The notes: generated by a model not told the origin, from the letters alone. Positions 1 to 8,422 are shown, counted from the first letter of the stretch. The stretch is 17,970 nucleotides of DNA from an uncultured Oscillospiraceae bacterium (GCA_934481385.1 CAKSPD010000024.1:1-17970); one strand, 5' to 3'. Numbers and translations are program-made.

Positions 1-1096
1 TTCTGAATTCTTCAAAACAGCCGTTATCAAGTGATTCTCTTATCTTTTCAGCAAGAGTGTTATAAAAATAAAGGTTATGAATAACAGCAAGTCTGCCGGC
101 AAGCATTTCCTGAGCCTTGAAAAGATGACGTATATAAGCTCTTGAAAAATTACGGCAGGCAGGACAGTCACAATGTTCATCAATAGGTCGCGGGTCAGTT
201 TCAAAGCATTTGTTTGTAAGATGCATAATACCTTCCCATGTAAATACAGTAGCGTGACGTGCATTACGGCTAGGCATAACACAGTCAAACATATCAATGC
301 CCCTTGCAACACCTTCAATAATATTTGAGGGTGTACCGACTCCCATAAGATAACGGGGTTTATTTTTCGGCATAAATGGTTCAACAACATCTAAAATGCG
401 GTACATTTCTTCAGTAGGCTCACCTACGGCAAGACCGCCCACAGCATAGCCGTCAAGGTCAAGTTCAGCTATTTCCTGCATATGACGTATACGGAGGTCA
501 TCAAAAGTACAGCCTTGATTTATCCCGAAAAGCATCTGATGTTTATTTATTGTATCAGGAAGACTGTTAAGACGTTTCATTTCTTCTTTACAGCGGTAAA
601 GCCAGCGTGTAGTACGTTCAATTGATTTTTCTGCATAATCGTGAGTAGCAGGATTTTCTACACATTCATCAAAAGCCATAGCAATGGTAGAAGCAAGGTT
701 TGACTGAATCTGCATACTTTCTTCAGGCCCCATAAATATACGTTTTCCGTCTATATGAGATGAAAAGTATACGCCTTCTTCCTTGATTTTTCTGAGCTTG
801 GCAAGTGAAAACACCTGAAATCCGCCACTGTCAGTAAGAATAGGCTTATCCCAGTTTATAAACTTATGTAAACCGCCCATCTGTTTTATAATCTTATCAC
901 CCGGTCTTAAATGAAGATGATAAGTATTGCAAAGTTCAACCTGAGTTTTAAGACCTTTTAAATCTATTGAAGATACACCGCCTTTGATAGCACCTGCTGT
1001 CCCTACATTCATAAAGCAGGGAGTCTGAAAAGTTCCATGAACTGTTTCAAACTGACCTCTGCGGGCTTTATTTTCCTGTTTTAAAAGTGTATACAT
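1..1096 (-). CDS. tgt: queuine tRNA-ribosyltransferase (tRNA-guanine transglycosylase), C-terminus cut by window edge
   Basis: Exchanges guanine-34 in the anticodon of GU(N) tRNAs for a 7-deazaguanine base (preQ1 in bacteria), in the cytoplasm. The frame is open from the ATG at 1096 to the window edge, 365 codons, so only the last few residues of a usual protein of about 375-380 aa are missing. Visible marks are the TDSGGFQ segment near residues 88-94 with the active-site Asp, the GIDMFDCVMPSRNARH block carrying the second catalytic Asp, and the zinc site CDCPAC followed by a His further on. The ATG has AAAGGAG about 7 nt upstream. It lies 19 bp downstream of queA on the same strand, so the two are almost certainly one operon for consecutive queuosine steps. 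Family assignment is firm. Confidence 0.96.
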   Translation of the reverse strand, partial: MYTLLKQENKARRGQFETVHGTFQTPCFMNVGTAGAIKGGVSSIDLKGLKTQVELCNTYHLHLRPGDKIIKQMGGLHKFINWDKPILTDSGGFQVFSLAKLRKIKEEGVYFSSHIDGKRIFMGPEESMQIQSNLASTIAMAFDECVENPATHDYAEKSIERTTRWLYRCKEEMKRLNSLPDTINKHQMLFGINQGCTFDDLRIRHMQEIAELDLDGYAVGGLAVGEPTEEMYRILDVVEPFMPKNKPRYLMGVGTPSNIIEGVARGIDMFDCVMPSRNARHATVFTWEGIMHLTNKCFETDPRPIDEHCDCPACRNFSRAYIRHLFKAQEMLAGRLAVIHNLYFYNTLAEKIRESLDNGCFEEFR

Positions 1097-1115
1097 ATAA
1101 ATCTCCTTTATTTTA

Positions 1116-2156
1116 TTAAACTATCAGCATAGCATCGCCGAAACTGAAAAATCTATATTTTTCCTGAACAGCAGTTTTATATGCGTTCATTGTATTATCA
1201 TATCCCATAAAGGCAGATACAAGCATAATCAGTGTACTTTCAGGGAGATGAAAATTAGTTATAAGACCATCAATACATTTGAATTTATATCCGGGGTATA
1301 TAAAAATATCAGTGTATCCCTCATGTTCTTCTATTTTATCATAGAAAGTTGCAACACTTTCAAGAGTACGGCATGAAGTAGTTCCGACAGCAATAACACG
1401 TCCGCCGTTCTGTTTTGTCTGATTGATTAAATCCGCTGTTTCCTTAGGCAGATAATAATGTTCACTGTGCATTTTATGGTCAAGAACTTTATCTTCCTTT
1501 ACAGGTCTGAAAGTTCCAAGACCTACATGGAGTGTTACAAAGGCGGTATTTATGCCTTTCTGATGAAGTTCATCAAGCATTTCAGGTGTAAAGTGAAGTC
1601 CGGCGGTAGGTGCTGCGGCAGAACCAAGCTCACGGGAATATACAGTCTGATAGCGTTCCTTATTTTCAAGTTTCTGAGTAATATACGGCGGTAACGGCAT
1701 CTGTCCGACATCTTCGAGAGCAGTAAAGAAATTTCCTTCACATTCAAATTTAACAATTCTGTTGCCGTCATCTTTAACTTCAGTTACTTCAGCAATAAGT
1801 CTGCCGTTACCGAAAGAGAATTTAGTACCGGCTTTTGCTTTTTTTGCAGGACGGCAGATAATTTCCCATACCTTATCGCCTTTCTGTTCAAGAAGAAGAA
1901 ATTCAATAAATGTATGGTTTTCAATCTTTTCTCCGTAAAGCCTTGCAGGAAGAACTCTTGAATCATTCATAACAAGCAAGTCACCTTTTCTGAGCTTATC
2001 GCATAAATTATAGAAATGGCTGTGAGTTATCTCACCATTTTTACGGTCTACGCACATAAGTCTTGAAGCATTTCTCGGTTCAACAGGAGTCTGTGCAATA
2101 AGCTCCTGAGGAAGTTCATAGTAAAAATCAGATTTTTTCATATTTTCTGTATCCAT
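1116..2156 (-). CDS. queA: S-adenosylmethionine:tRNA ribosyltransferase-isomerase
   Basis: Transfers and isomerises the ribosyl part of SAM onto preQ1 in tRNA, giving epoxyqueuosine, the step after Tgt. The 346-residue product has the usual family length. It shows the typical N-terminal [14 protein letters not shown] and the conserved [16 protein letters not shown] and [10 protein letters not shown] blocks, with [18 protein letters not shown] near the C-terminus. AGGAGG lies about 14 nt upstream of the ATG at 2156, a slightly long spacing. An internal Met at residue 6, where many homologues begin, has no better site, so the first ATG is kept but the exact start is not certain. It is first in a queA-tgt operon and divergent from the riboswitch-controlled asd transcript. 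Confidence 0.96.
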   Translation of the reverse strand: MDTENMKKSDFYYELPQELIAQTPVEPRNASRLMCVDRKNGEITHSHFYNLCDKLRKGDLLVMNDSRVLPARLYGEKIENHTFIEFLLLEQKGDKVWEIICRPAKKAKAGTKFSFGNGRLIAEVTEVKDDGNRIVKFECEGNFFTALEDVGQMPLPPYITQKLENKERYQTVYSRELGSAAAPTAGLHFTPEMLDELHQKGINTAFVTLHVGLGTFRPVKEDKVLDHKMHSEHYYLPKETADLINQTKQNGGRVIAVGTTSCRTLESVATFYDKIEEHEGYTDIFIYPGYKFKCIDGLITNFHLPESTLIMLVSAFMGYDNTMNAYKTAVQEKYRFFSFGDAMLIV

Positions 2157-2223
2157 AATAAGTCTTTATACCTCCTGAAAAATAATTATTTTTGGGAAAT
2201 CTGAAAAAATTATCCAAAATCTC

Positions 2224-2252
2224 TTGACAATCATTCATAAAGATGATATTAT
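2224..2252 (+). promoter_or_regulatory. sigma70-type promoter for the lysine-riboswitch transcript
   Basis: A consensus TTGACA at 2224-2229 and TATTAT at 2247-2252 are separated by 17 bp. The predicted start, about 2259, falls just before the first conserved bases of the lysine riboswitch. The agreement of spacing and position makes this a strong call. Confidence 0.85.
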
Positions 2253-2258
2253 TGTATT

Positions 2259-2426
2259 TAAGGTAGAGGTGCGGTAAAGATGAGTATCGTCATTCAGGAA
2301 AACCATTCCGCTTATGTGACGTAAAAAGGCAATACCGCCGAGGAGCAGTTTTTGGTAAACTCTGTTTCGGGCATTTGTCAAACAGACAAATGACTGTCAT
2401 CATGAATTTATGATGGGGAGCTATCA
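2259..2426 (+). ncRNA. lysine riboswitch (L-box) aptamer
   Basis: The leader holds the conserved L-box blocks in order: AGGTAGAGGTGCGG at 2261, CCGCCGAGGAGCA near 2336, GACTGTCATCATG near 2392 and GGGGAGCTATC at 2415-2425. The ends GGTAG (2262-2266) and CTATC (2421-2425) can form the closing P1 helix with one G-U pair. In known lysine riboswitches, lysine binding stabilises P1 and favours the downstream terminator. Here the first gene controlled is asd, followed by dapA and dapB, which fits feedback control of lysine synthesis. Confidence 0.93.
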
Positions 2427-2469
2427 GCATATATTTCAATGCGATAATTCTATTATAACTCATGATGTG

Positions 2470-2491
2470 CCGGTTTGCAACCGGTTTTTTT
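2470..2491 (+). terminator. intrinsic terminator of the lysine riboswitch expression platform
   Basis: CCGGTT and AACCGG form a 6-bp stem with a 3-nt loop, followed directly by seven T residues. It lies between the aptamer and the asd ribosome site, which is where a lysine-dependent terminator is expected. The competing antiterminator was not worked out. Confidence 0.8.
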
Positions 2492-2524
2492 ATTTTAAAA
2501 TATTATTTTTTAAGGAGAATTTTT

Positions 2525-3604
2525 ATGAAACAATACAACGTAGGTATCATTGGTGCAACAGGAATGGTTGGACAGCGTTTTGCTACACTTCTTGAAAATC
2601 ACCCTTGGTTCAATGTAAAGGTTCTTGCTGCATCAGCACGTTCAGCAGGAAAGACATATGAAGAAGCTGTCGGTGAACGCTGGGCTATGACAACTCCTAT
2701 GCCTGAATCAATGAAAAACATCATTATTATGAACGCTACTGAAGATATTCAGAAAATTGCCGGAATGGTTGATTTCTGTTTCTGTGCTGTTGATATGAAA
2801 AAAGATGAAATAAAGGCTCTTGAAGAAGCATATGCAAAGGCTGAATGCCCGATAGTTTCAAATAATTCTGCTAACAGACACACTCCTGATGTTCCTATGG
2901 TTGTTCCGGAAATAAATCCCGACCATATTGAAGTTATCCATGCACAGAGAAAAAGACTCGGTACTAAGAGAGGATTTATTGCAGTAAAATCAAACTGCTC
3001 AATTCAGAGCTATGTTCCTGCACTTCACCCGCTTATGAAATTCGGTCTTAAAAGAGTTCTCGCTTGTACTTATCAGGCAATTTCAGGAGCAGGAAAAACT
3101 TTCAAGACTTGGCCTGAAATGCTCGATAACCTCATTCCTTTCATAGGAGGAGAAGAAGAAAAGTCTGAACAAGAACCTCTCAAGGTATGGGGACAGGTAA
3201 AAGACGGTGTTATTGTAAATGCTCTTGCACCTTCAATTACAACACAGTGCCTCAGAGTTCCTGTTTCAGACGGTCACACAGCAGCTGTATTTGTTGATTT
3301 CGATAAAAAACCTACAAAGGAAGAAATCCTCGAACTCTGGAAGAACTTTAAGGGCGTTCCGCAGGAACTTGAACTTCCTTCAGCTCCAAAACAGTTTATA
3401 CACTACTTTGAAGAAGATAATCGTCCGCAGGCTAAGCTTGACAGAATGATTGAAAACGGTATGGCAGTATCAACAGGCAGACTTCGTGAAGATAAACAGT
3501 ATGACTATAAGTTTGTATGCCTTTCACATAATACATTAAGAGGTGCAGCAGGTGGCGGTGTACTTCTTGCTGAACTTCTTGCAGCTAAAGGCTTTTTTGA
3601 CTGA
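2525..3604 (+). CDS. asd: aspartate-semialdehyde dehydrogenase, archaeal/fungal-type
   Basis: Reduces aspartyl phosphate to aspartate semialdehyde with NADPH, the entry to lysine/diaminopimelate, threonine and methionine synthesis. The 359-residue product has an N-terminal nucleotide-binding GATGMVGQ at 10-17. The catalytic Cys158 sits in SNCSIQ and the catalytic His251 in VPVSDGH. The length and these motifs match the longer archaeal/fungal class rather than the E. coli type. The ATG at 2525 is preceded by AAGGAG with 9 nt spacing. The same frame stays open 21 codons upstream, but that stretch crosses the riboswitch terminator and is not coding. It heads the run to the GNAT gene, dapA and dapB. 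Confidence 0.95.
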   Translation: MKQYNVGIIGATGMVGQRFATLLENHPWFNVKVLAASARSAGKTYEEAVGERWAMTTPMPESMKNIIIMNATEDIQKIAGMVDFCFCAVDMKKDEIKALEEAYAKAECPIVSNNSANRHTPDVPMVVPEINPDHIEVIHAQRKRLGTKRGFIAVKSNCSIQSYVPALHPLMKFGLKRVLACTYQAISGAGKTFKTWPEMLDNLIPFIGGEEEKSEQEPLKVWGQVKDGVIVNALAPSITTQCLRVPVSDGHTAAVFVDFDKKPTKEEILELWKNFKGVPQELELPSAPKQFIHYFEEDNRPQAKLDRMIENGMAVSTGRLREDKQYDYKFVCLSHNTLRGAAGGGVLLAELLAAKGFFD

Positions 3605-3629
3605 TAATATAATCAGGTGACATAAAAAT

Positions 3630-4085
3630 ATGAATATAACAATAAGAAAAGCAGAAGTTTCAGATGCTTCCGTTATATGTGATTTCATTCATAAGCTTAC
3701 AGAATATCAGGGATTTTCAGAGGACTGTACTCTTACCGTTGAGGAAACTGAAAGACTTATGAAAAAGGCTAACGGACTTCATGCCGTTATTGCAGAAGAT
3801 AACGGAGTACCAATAGGCTTCACAAGCTATATATTTATACCTCTTGCATCTCTTTCAGGCAGAAAGATTATCTATATAGAAGATGCCTTTATCATAGAGG
3901 AAATGAGAAGACAGGGAATAGGCAGAGCTATTTTTGAATTTATACAGGAACTCGGAAAAGCAAAAAACTGTCTTCGCCTTGAATGGAAAGACCTTTCTGC
4001 AAATGAAGAGGCTGTAAAATTCTATGAAAAGATAAATGCCGATGTATCAAAAAAATGGATAACATATATGAAAAAGCTCTCATAA
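3630..4085 (+). CDS. GNAT-family N-acetyltransferase
   Basis: A 151-residue GNAT-fold protein that should move an acetyl group from acetyl-CoA to an amine. The start NITIRKAEVSDA is typical. The acetyl-CoA loop is RRQGIGRA near residues 90-97, and the C-terminal NEEAVKFYEKI block is typical of the family. Substrate cannot be told; similarity of this subgroup to diamine acetyltransferases is only suggestive. It starts 25 bp after asd with a modest AGGTGA site and is co-directional with the lysine genes, so it is probably under the same riboswitch. A role on a lysine-pathway intermediate is possible but not shown by the sequence. Confidence 0.88.
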   Translation: MNITIRKAEVSDASVICDFIHKLTEYQGFSEDCTLTVEETERLMKKANGLHAVIAEDNGVPIGFTSYIFIPLASLSGRKIIYIEDAFIIEEMRRQGIGRAIFEFIQELGKAKNCLRLEWKDLSANEEAVKFYEKINADVSKKWITYMKKLS

Positions 4086-4096
4086 AAAACTGGGTT

Positions 4097-4136
4097 TTTC
4101 CGTTTGCCGTAAAAACGGAAACTGCCCTATGGCAGT
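4097..4136 (+). other. tandem hairpins in the GNAT-dapA gap
   Basis: Two adjacent perfect inverted repeats fill most of the 67-bp gap: TTTCCGTTT (4097-4105) with AAACGGAAA (4113-4121), and ACTGCC (4121-4126) with GGCAGT (4131-4136). Neither is followed by a T run, so they are not ordinary terminators. They may act as RNA processing or stability elements. The second hairpin covers an in-frame upstream ATG that is not thought to be the dapA start. Confidence 0.55.
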
Positions 4137-4152
4137 AATAATGGAGAATATT

Positions 4153-5040
4153 ATGAAAAATACTATTTTTACAGGAGCAGGCATAGCTATTATTACTCCT
4201 ATGAATCAGGACGGCTCAATCAATTTCGATGAGCTTGGCAGAATGATTGACTATCAGATTGAAAACGGCACTGATGCAATAATTATCTGCGGTACAACAG
4301 GTGAGGCTTCAACAATGAGCGATGAAGAACATCTCGAATGTATAAAGTTTGCCGTTGAAAAAACAGCAAAGAGAGTTCCCGTAATTGCAGGTACAGGAAG
4401 CAATGATACAGCATATGCAATAAAACTTTCAAAAGAAGCTGAAGAACTCGGTGCAGACGGACTTCTTGTTGTAACTCCTTACTATAACAAAACTACACAG
4501 AGAGGTCTTATAGCTCATTTTACAGCCATTGCAGACGCTGTAAATATTCCTATGATACTCTATAATATACCTGGAAGAACAGGTGTTAATATTGATGTTG
4601 CAACAGTAAAGGTTCTCGGACAGCATAAAAATATCGTTGCAGTAAAGGAAGCAAGCGGAAATATAAGCTATACTGCAAAGCTTATTGCAGAATGCAGTGA
4701 CCTTGTTGATGTTTACAGCGGTAATGATGATATGATTGTTCCTGTAATGTCACTCGGAGGAAAGGGTGTAATTTCAGTTCTTTCACATGTAATTCCTAAG
4801 GAAACACATATGATGGCTCAGTATTGCCTTGAAAATAATTTTGCAGAGGCAACAAAGCTTCAGATTGAATATCTTGACCTTATCAACAGTCTTTTCATAG
4901 AGGTAAATCCTATACCTGTCAAAGAGGCTATGAACCTTATGGGCAAAAATGCAGGCCCTTGCAGAATGCCTCTCTATCCTATGGCTGACCAGAACAGAGA
5001 TAAGCTCAGAGCAGTTCTCGCAAAACATAATCTCGTATAA
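4153..5040 (+). CDS. dapA: 4-hydroxy-tetrahydrodipicolinate synthase
   Basis: Condenses pyruvate with aspartate semialdehyde, the first committed step to diaminopimelate and lysine. The product of 295 residues has the family's normal length. The TPMNQDG start, the CGTTGEASTM phosphate-like loop, the YYNKTTQRG block, the active-site Tyr in LYNIPGRTG and the Schiff-base Lys in VAVKEASGN are all present. In-frame ATGs also occur at 4129 and 4141. The third, at 4153, is chosen because GGAGA lies 5 nt before it and the protein then begins MKNTIFTGAGIA like its relatives. It lies 28 bp before dapB. Confidence 0.95.
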   Translation: MKNTIFTGAGIAIITPMNQDGSINFDELGRMIDYQIENGTDAIIICGTTGEASTMSDEEHLECIKFAVEKTAKRVPVIAGTGSNDTAYAIKLSKEAEELGADGLLVVTPYYNKTTQRGLIAHFTAIADAVNIPMILYNIPGRTGVNIDVATVKVLGQHKNIVAVKEASGNISYTAKLIAECSDLVDVYSGNDDMIVPVMSLGGKGVISVLSHVIPKETHMMAQYCLENNFAEATKLQIEYLDLINSLFIEVNPIPVKEAMNLMGKNAGPCRMPLYPMADQNRDKLRAVLAKHNLV

Positions 5041-5068
5041 TAAAAAATCCCGAAAGGACTGTTAAAAA

Positions 5069-5818
5069 ATGACAAATATTGCAATTTGCGGTGCAAACGG
5101 CAAAATGGGAAAAACAATATATAACTGTGTTTCCGCAAGGGATAACTGTAAAATTGTTGCCGGAATAGATATATTCACACAGCAGTATGCAGATTTTCCG
5201 ATAGTTGATTCACCTGAAAAACTTCCTGTAAAACCTGATGTAATCATAGATTACTCAAATCCTGCATCACTTGACGGACTTCTTAATTACTGTCTTTCAA
5301 CAGGCACACCTGTTGTTTTTGCAACAACAGGATACAGTGAAGAACAGATAAACAAGATAAAATCTGCCTCACAGCAGATACCTGTCTTCTTTACATTCAA
5401 TATGTCCCTCGGAATAAATCTCCTTGTACAGCTTGCAAAAAAAGCAGCCTCAGTTCTTGGAGAACAGTTTGACATTGAAATTGTTGAAAAGCACCATAAT
5501 CAGAAAATTGATGCTCCGAGCGGTACAGCAATAATGATTGCAAATTCCATAAATGAAACTCTTGATAATAAATATCACTATGTTTATGACAGACATTCAC
5601 AGCGTAAAAAGCGTGAAAAAACTGAAATCGGAATGCATGCAATAAGAGGCGGTACAATAGTAGGGGAGCATGATGTAATTTTTGCAGGCCACGATGAAGT
5701 AATAACTCTTTCACATTCCGCAGCCTCAAAAACAGTTTTCGCAGAAGGCTCAATAAATGCAGCAATATATCTCAAGGATATGAAAGCAGGACTTTACGAT
5801 ATGTCCAGCCTTGTATAA
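5069..5818 (+). CDS. dapB: 4-hydroxy-tetrahydrodipicolinate reductase
   Basis: Reduces the DapA product with NAD(P)H in diaminopimelate synthesis. The 249-residue product has the N-terminal nucleotide-binding GANGKMGK, FATTGYSEEQ, and the catalytic EKHHNQKIDAPSGTA block with the paired His and the Lys of the substrate site. The conserved IRGGTIVGEHDVIFAG follows. AAAGGA stands about 10 nt before the ATG. It follows dapA by 28 bp and is plainly part of the same transcript, directly continuing the pathway. Confidence 0.95.
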   Translation: MTNIAICGANGKMGKTIYNCVSARDNCKIVAGIDIFTQQYADFPIVDSPEKLPVKPDVIIDYSNPASLDGLLNYCLSTGTPVVFATTGYSEEQINKIKSASQQIPVFFTFNMSLGINLLVQLAKKAASVLGEQFDIEIVEKHHNQKIDAPSGTAIMIANSINETLDNKYHYVYDRHSQRKKREKTEIGMHAIRGGTIVGEHDVIFAGHDEVITLSHSAASKTVFAEGSINAAIYLKDMKAGLYDMSSLV

Positions 5819-5826
5819 AAAATCTG

Positions 5827-5862
5827 TCAGCGGACGGATTTAATTCAAAATCTGTCCGCTGA
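5827..5862. other. 15-bp-stem hairpin between dapB and the HAD gene
   Basis: An inverted repeat with 15-nt arms (5827-5841 and 5848-5862), one G-T wobble and a 6-nt loop. No good T run follows on either strand. It could slow or process the transcript between dapB and the phosphatase gene rather than end it. Confidence 0.6.
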
Positions 5863-5881
5863 TAAAAAGGAAGATTCTGAT

Positions 5882-6529
5882 ATGGATAAACAGAAAAAAC
5901 TTGCCGTATTCGACCTTGACGGCACTCTTGCGGATACTCTTGAAGATTTGGCAACAGCAGTAAACTATGGTCTTATAAAGCTCGGATACCCTGTACATCA
6001 TATTGATAAGTACAATAATTTTGTCGGAAACGGAATATTGAAACTTTGTGAAAGAGCATTGCCGGAAGGAAAATCCGAAAGCCTTCAGGAACTTCATGAT
6101 ATTTTTGATTCATTCTATAAAAATCATTGTATGGATAAAACAAAAGAATATACGGGAATTACAGAGCTTCTGCGTCAGCTTTCAAAAAATGGTGTGGATA
6201 TTGCAGTTGCAACAAATAAAGACCAGACTTTCGCAACGAAAATAGTAGCAAAGCTTTTTCCATATATTAAGTTTGTAAAAGTCCTCGGAGGCTGTAATGA
6301 ACGTCCGAAAAAGCCTGCTCCTGATATAATATATGAAATAAAAGGGGACAGGGAATATTCCGAAATATATATGATAGGTGACAGTAATGTTGATATTGAA
6401 ACTGCAAAAAATGCAGGTATGAAATCAATAGGCTGTCTATGGGGGTTCAGAACAGAACAGGAGCTTAAAGATGCCGGTGCTGATTACGTTGTAAGTGAAC
6501 CGTCTGAAATAAAGAAAATCATTTTATGA
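5882..6529 (+). CDS. HAD-superfamily phosphatase, phosphoglycolate phosphatase (Gph)-like
   Basis: A 215-residue HAD hydrolase with all four motifs. These are FDLDGTLADT at 10-19 with nucleophile Asp11 and acid/base Asp13, VATNKDQ, the Lys in RPKKPAPD, and MIGDSNVDIETAKNAG. A helical cap domain lies between motifs I and II, as in Gph/PgmB-type enzymes. Such enzymes remove phosphate from small metabolites, and the exact substrate cannot be read from sequence. The start has AAGGAAG 8 nt upstream. It is 63 bp downstream of dapB across a hairpin and may share the transcript. Confidence 0.9.
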   Translation: MDKQKKLAVFDLDGTLADTLEDLATAVNYGLIKLGYPVHHIDKYNNFVGNGILKLCERALPEGKSESLQELHDIFDSFYKNHCMDKTKEYTGITELLRQLSKNGVDIAVATNKDQTFATKIVAKLFPYIKFVKVLGGCNERPKKPAPDIIYEIKGDREYSEIYMIGDSNVDIETAKNAGMKSIGCLWGFRTEQELKDAGADYVVSEPSEIKKIIL

Positions 6530-6539
6530 TTTTCTTGAA

Positions 6540-6821
6540 TTATATAGAACTGCTCAGAAAGCTAAGTGCCGTAGTGTAAAGCTGTTCAGGAGCAGTTCTT
6601 TTTTTTATCAAAGTTTCAGCAAATTTCACTGCATTTTCGACATTCTCCGAAAAATTATGAATAACAGCCTTTTTTCCGGTTTTAAAGCTCTCAACTTCAA
6701 TTCCATACATAGTATCATTACTTACAATTACTCTGTAAGCAGTTCTTTGAGAACTGTATATTTCCATATAAACGGCTACACTTTTTATTTTCGGGGCAGG
6801 GTGTTTTTTTAATATGTACAT
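6540..6821 (-). CDS. small conserved-looking protein of unknown function
   Basis: A 93-residue soluble protein starting MYILKKHPAPKIKSV. The ATG at 6821 is chosen because AAAGGA stands 8 nt upstream; the frame is open 10 codons further but without a ribosome site. The middle, YRVIVSNDTMYGIEVES, looks like paired beta strands and the C-terminal third like helices. The pattern is reminiscent of the clostridial DUF6514 family, but this is a weak recollection and not a firm assignment. It stands alone, convergent with the phosphatase gene, and its 3' end holds that transcript's terminator. Confidence 0.7.
   Translation of the reverse strand: MYILKKHPAPKIKSVAVYMEIYSSQRTAYRVIVSNDTMYGIEVESFKTGKKAVIHNFSENVENAVKFAETLIKKRTAPEQLYTTALSFLSSSI
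6546..6606 (+). terminator. intrinsic terminator for the asd-dapA-dapB-HAD transcript
   Basis: AGAACTGCTC (6546-6555) and GAGCAGTTCT (6590-6599) make a 10-bp perfect stem with a long loop, followed by eight T residues. It starts 16 bp past the phosphatase stop and lies inside the 3' end of the convergent minus-strand gene. The long loop makes it less typical, but the stem and T run are good. Confidence 0.6.
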
Positions 6822-6929
6822 AAAAATTATCCTTTCTTTAACATTCTGCATTTATTTTATCACAGAATCAGACAATAAGGAATAGCAGAATATGTCGGAA
6901 AACATAACTTTATGACGAAAAATTGCGGT

Positions 6930-7391
6930 TTAATCTATTATAAGCGAAAAATCATCTGACATTACAGGTGTAGTTTGTGTCTGAGGTATCTGCTGAGGAT
7001 TCTGAATAATACTGAACTGATGAACAGTAGTAGTATTAACAGCAGTTGCATTTTCGAGTATTGAACGTCTTACGGTTGTTACAGTAGTCTGCTGGGATTC
7101 TTCAGGATAAAATTCCGGATAATCTGAAACAGATGTTGTGAAAAGGGGAGCAGTAACAATATTCTGTGGAGGTGCAGTTGTTACTGCTATATTATTATTG
7201 TTATTTTTAGTGTTATTGAATCCGCTGGGAGCAGTATTTATAAAAGGAATCCGAGATGATTCTTCTGATTCGATTTCAGATGATTCAGAAACTTCATCAT
7301 ACATTTTGCTGTTTAAAGTATATTTATGACATAAAAGCATACCAAGAACCATTAAAAATACAGCAACAATTGTAATCATATAATCTTTCAT
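6930..7391 (-). CDS. membrane-anchored Thr/Asn/Gln-rich protein of unknown function
   Basis: A 153-residue protein with one N-terminal membrane segment (about residues 5-21, ITIVAVFLMVLGMLLC). A low-complexity tail follows, rich in Thr, Ser, Asn, Gln and Glu, with repeated TTV/TTT-like runs and a run of five Asn. It was not recognised. The predicted topology puts the disordered tail outside the cell as a spacer or signal-anchored stalk. GGAG lies 10 nt before the ATG, and the gene follows xer by only 13 bp, so the two are probably co-transcribed. No functional link with the recombinase is visible. Confidence 0.75.
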   Translation of the reverse strand: MKDYMITIVAVFLMVLGMLLCHKYTLNSKMYDEVSESSEIESEESSRIPFINTAPSGFNNTKNNNNNIAVTTAPPQNIVTAPLFTTSVSDYPEFYPEESQQTTVTTVRRSILENATAVNTTTVHQFSIIQNPQQIPQTQTTPVMSDDFSLIID

Positions 7392-7404
7392 AATATTTTA
7401 ACTC

Positions 7405-8376
7405 CTATTTCTTCTTTTTTTCGTTTGCAAGAGGATTGCTTTCAATTGCATTACGCATTATTTCGCTGGAAAGGTGTGTGTATATTTCCGTTGTGGCAAT
7501 TGTAGAGTGTCCGAGAATTTCTTTTAATGTAAGAATATCTGCGTCACCGTACTGATACATAAGTGTTGCAGCCGTATGGCGAAGTTTATGTGTAGTAATT
7601 CCTTTTCCGCCAAGTCCTGCCATTTTTATCGTATTTTCAACAATCTGCTGAACACGCCTTTTTGATATACGCTTTTTCTGATTGCTAAGAAAAAGAGCTT
7701 CTGAATTTGTTTCAATATTTTTCCTTATTTCAAAGTAATCTTCAAGAGAAGCTATACAAGCTTTGTTAAGATATATAATTCTTTCTTTTCCGCCTTTTCC
7801 AAGAACTTTAAGATGATAATCTTCAAAATCTATATCAGAGATATTAAGACCTATAAGTTCACTTAATCTTATTCCACAGTTCAGAAAAAGGGTAATTATG
7901 CAATAATCACGTTTTGAATCCTTTACATCAGCCGTATCAAGAAGTTTTGTGCTTTCACTTAAAGTAAGATGTTTCGGCAAAGCTCTTTTAGGTGATGCGA
8001 TATCAAGGTTTGCAGTTGGATTATGCGAAATTAATGTCATCTGATTGCAGAGATAGTTGAAAAGACTCTTTACGGCTGAAATTTTACGGTATCTTGCATA
8101 ATCATTATTTTTTCGTTCATCTGAAAGATAGAACATAAAGTTGTATATATCTGAAACAGAAATGTTTTTTAAATCGTCAACAGTCATTTCTGATATTTCA
8201 GCTTCTTCAATTTCCTGATAATCAGTATTAATTTTATTGCAGTATATATATTTCAGAAAAAGTCTTATATCAGTGCAGTATTCATCAATAGTTCTTTCGG
8301 ATAAGCCTTTGACAATTCTTATATGAACAAGATATTCATTAAGAAACTCCGGATTTTTATTATTGTTTGTTTTCAT
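7405..8376 (-). CDS. Xer-type tyrosine recombinase
   Basis: A 323-residue site-specific recombinase. The N-terminal core-binding (SAM-like) domain spans about 10-115. The catalytic domain follows with the full set Arg170 (CGIRLSEL), Lys194 (GKGGKER), His263 and Arg266 (HKLRH), His290 (LGHST) and nucleophile Tyr299 (IYTHLS). GGAGAT precedes the ATG. Xer proteins resolve chromosome dimers or integrate elements by strand exchange at short inverted-arm sites. Just such an inverted repeat lies 47 bp upstream of this gene, at the prophage boundary. The gene lies outside the repeats, so it could be the host recombinase exploited by the phage, or an old integrase left fixed at the site. A family label XerC/XerD/XerA is not chosen for lack of evidence. 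Confidence 0.92.
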   Translation of the reverse strand: MKTNNNKNPEFLNEYLVHIRIVKGLSERTIDEYCTDIRLFLKYIYCNKINTDYQEIEEAEISEMTVDDLKNISVSDIYNFMFYLSDERKNNDYARYRKISAVKSLFNYLCNQMTLISHNPTANLDIASPKRALPKHLTLSESTKLLDTADVKDSKRDYCIITLFLNCGIRLSELIGLNISDIDFEDYHLKVLGKGGKERIIYLNKACIASLEDYFEIRKNIETNSEALFLSNQKKRISKRRVQQIVENTIKMAGLGGKGITTHKLRHTAATLMYQYGDADILTLKEILGHSTIATTEIYTHLSSEIMRNAIESNPLANEKKKK

Positions 8377-8422
8377 TTTTAAATCTCCAAACGTTGTTAT
8401 ATTCTGAAAGGAGAGTTTTCAA

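Noticed and set aside
2462..2524. Upstream extension of the asd frame by 21 codons
   Set aside because: It crosses the riboswitch terminator and has no ribosome site; the ATG at 2525 has AAGGAG at good distance.
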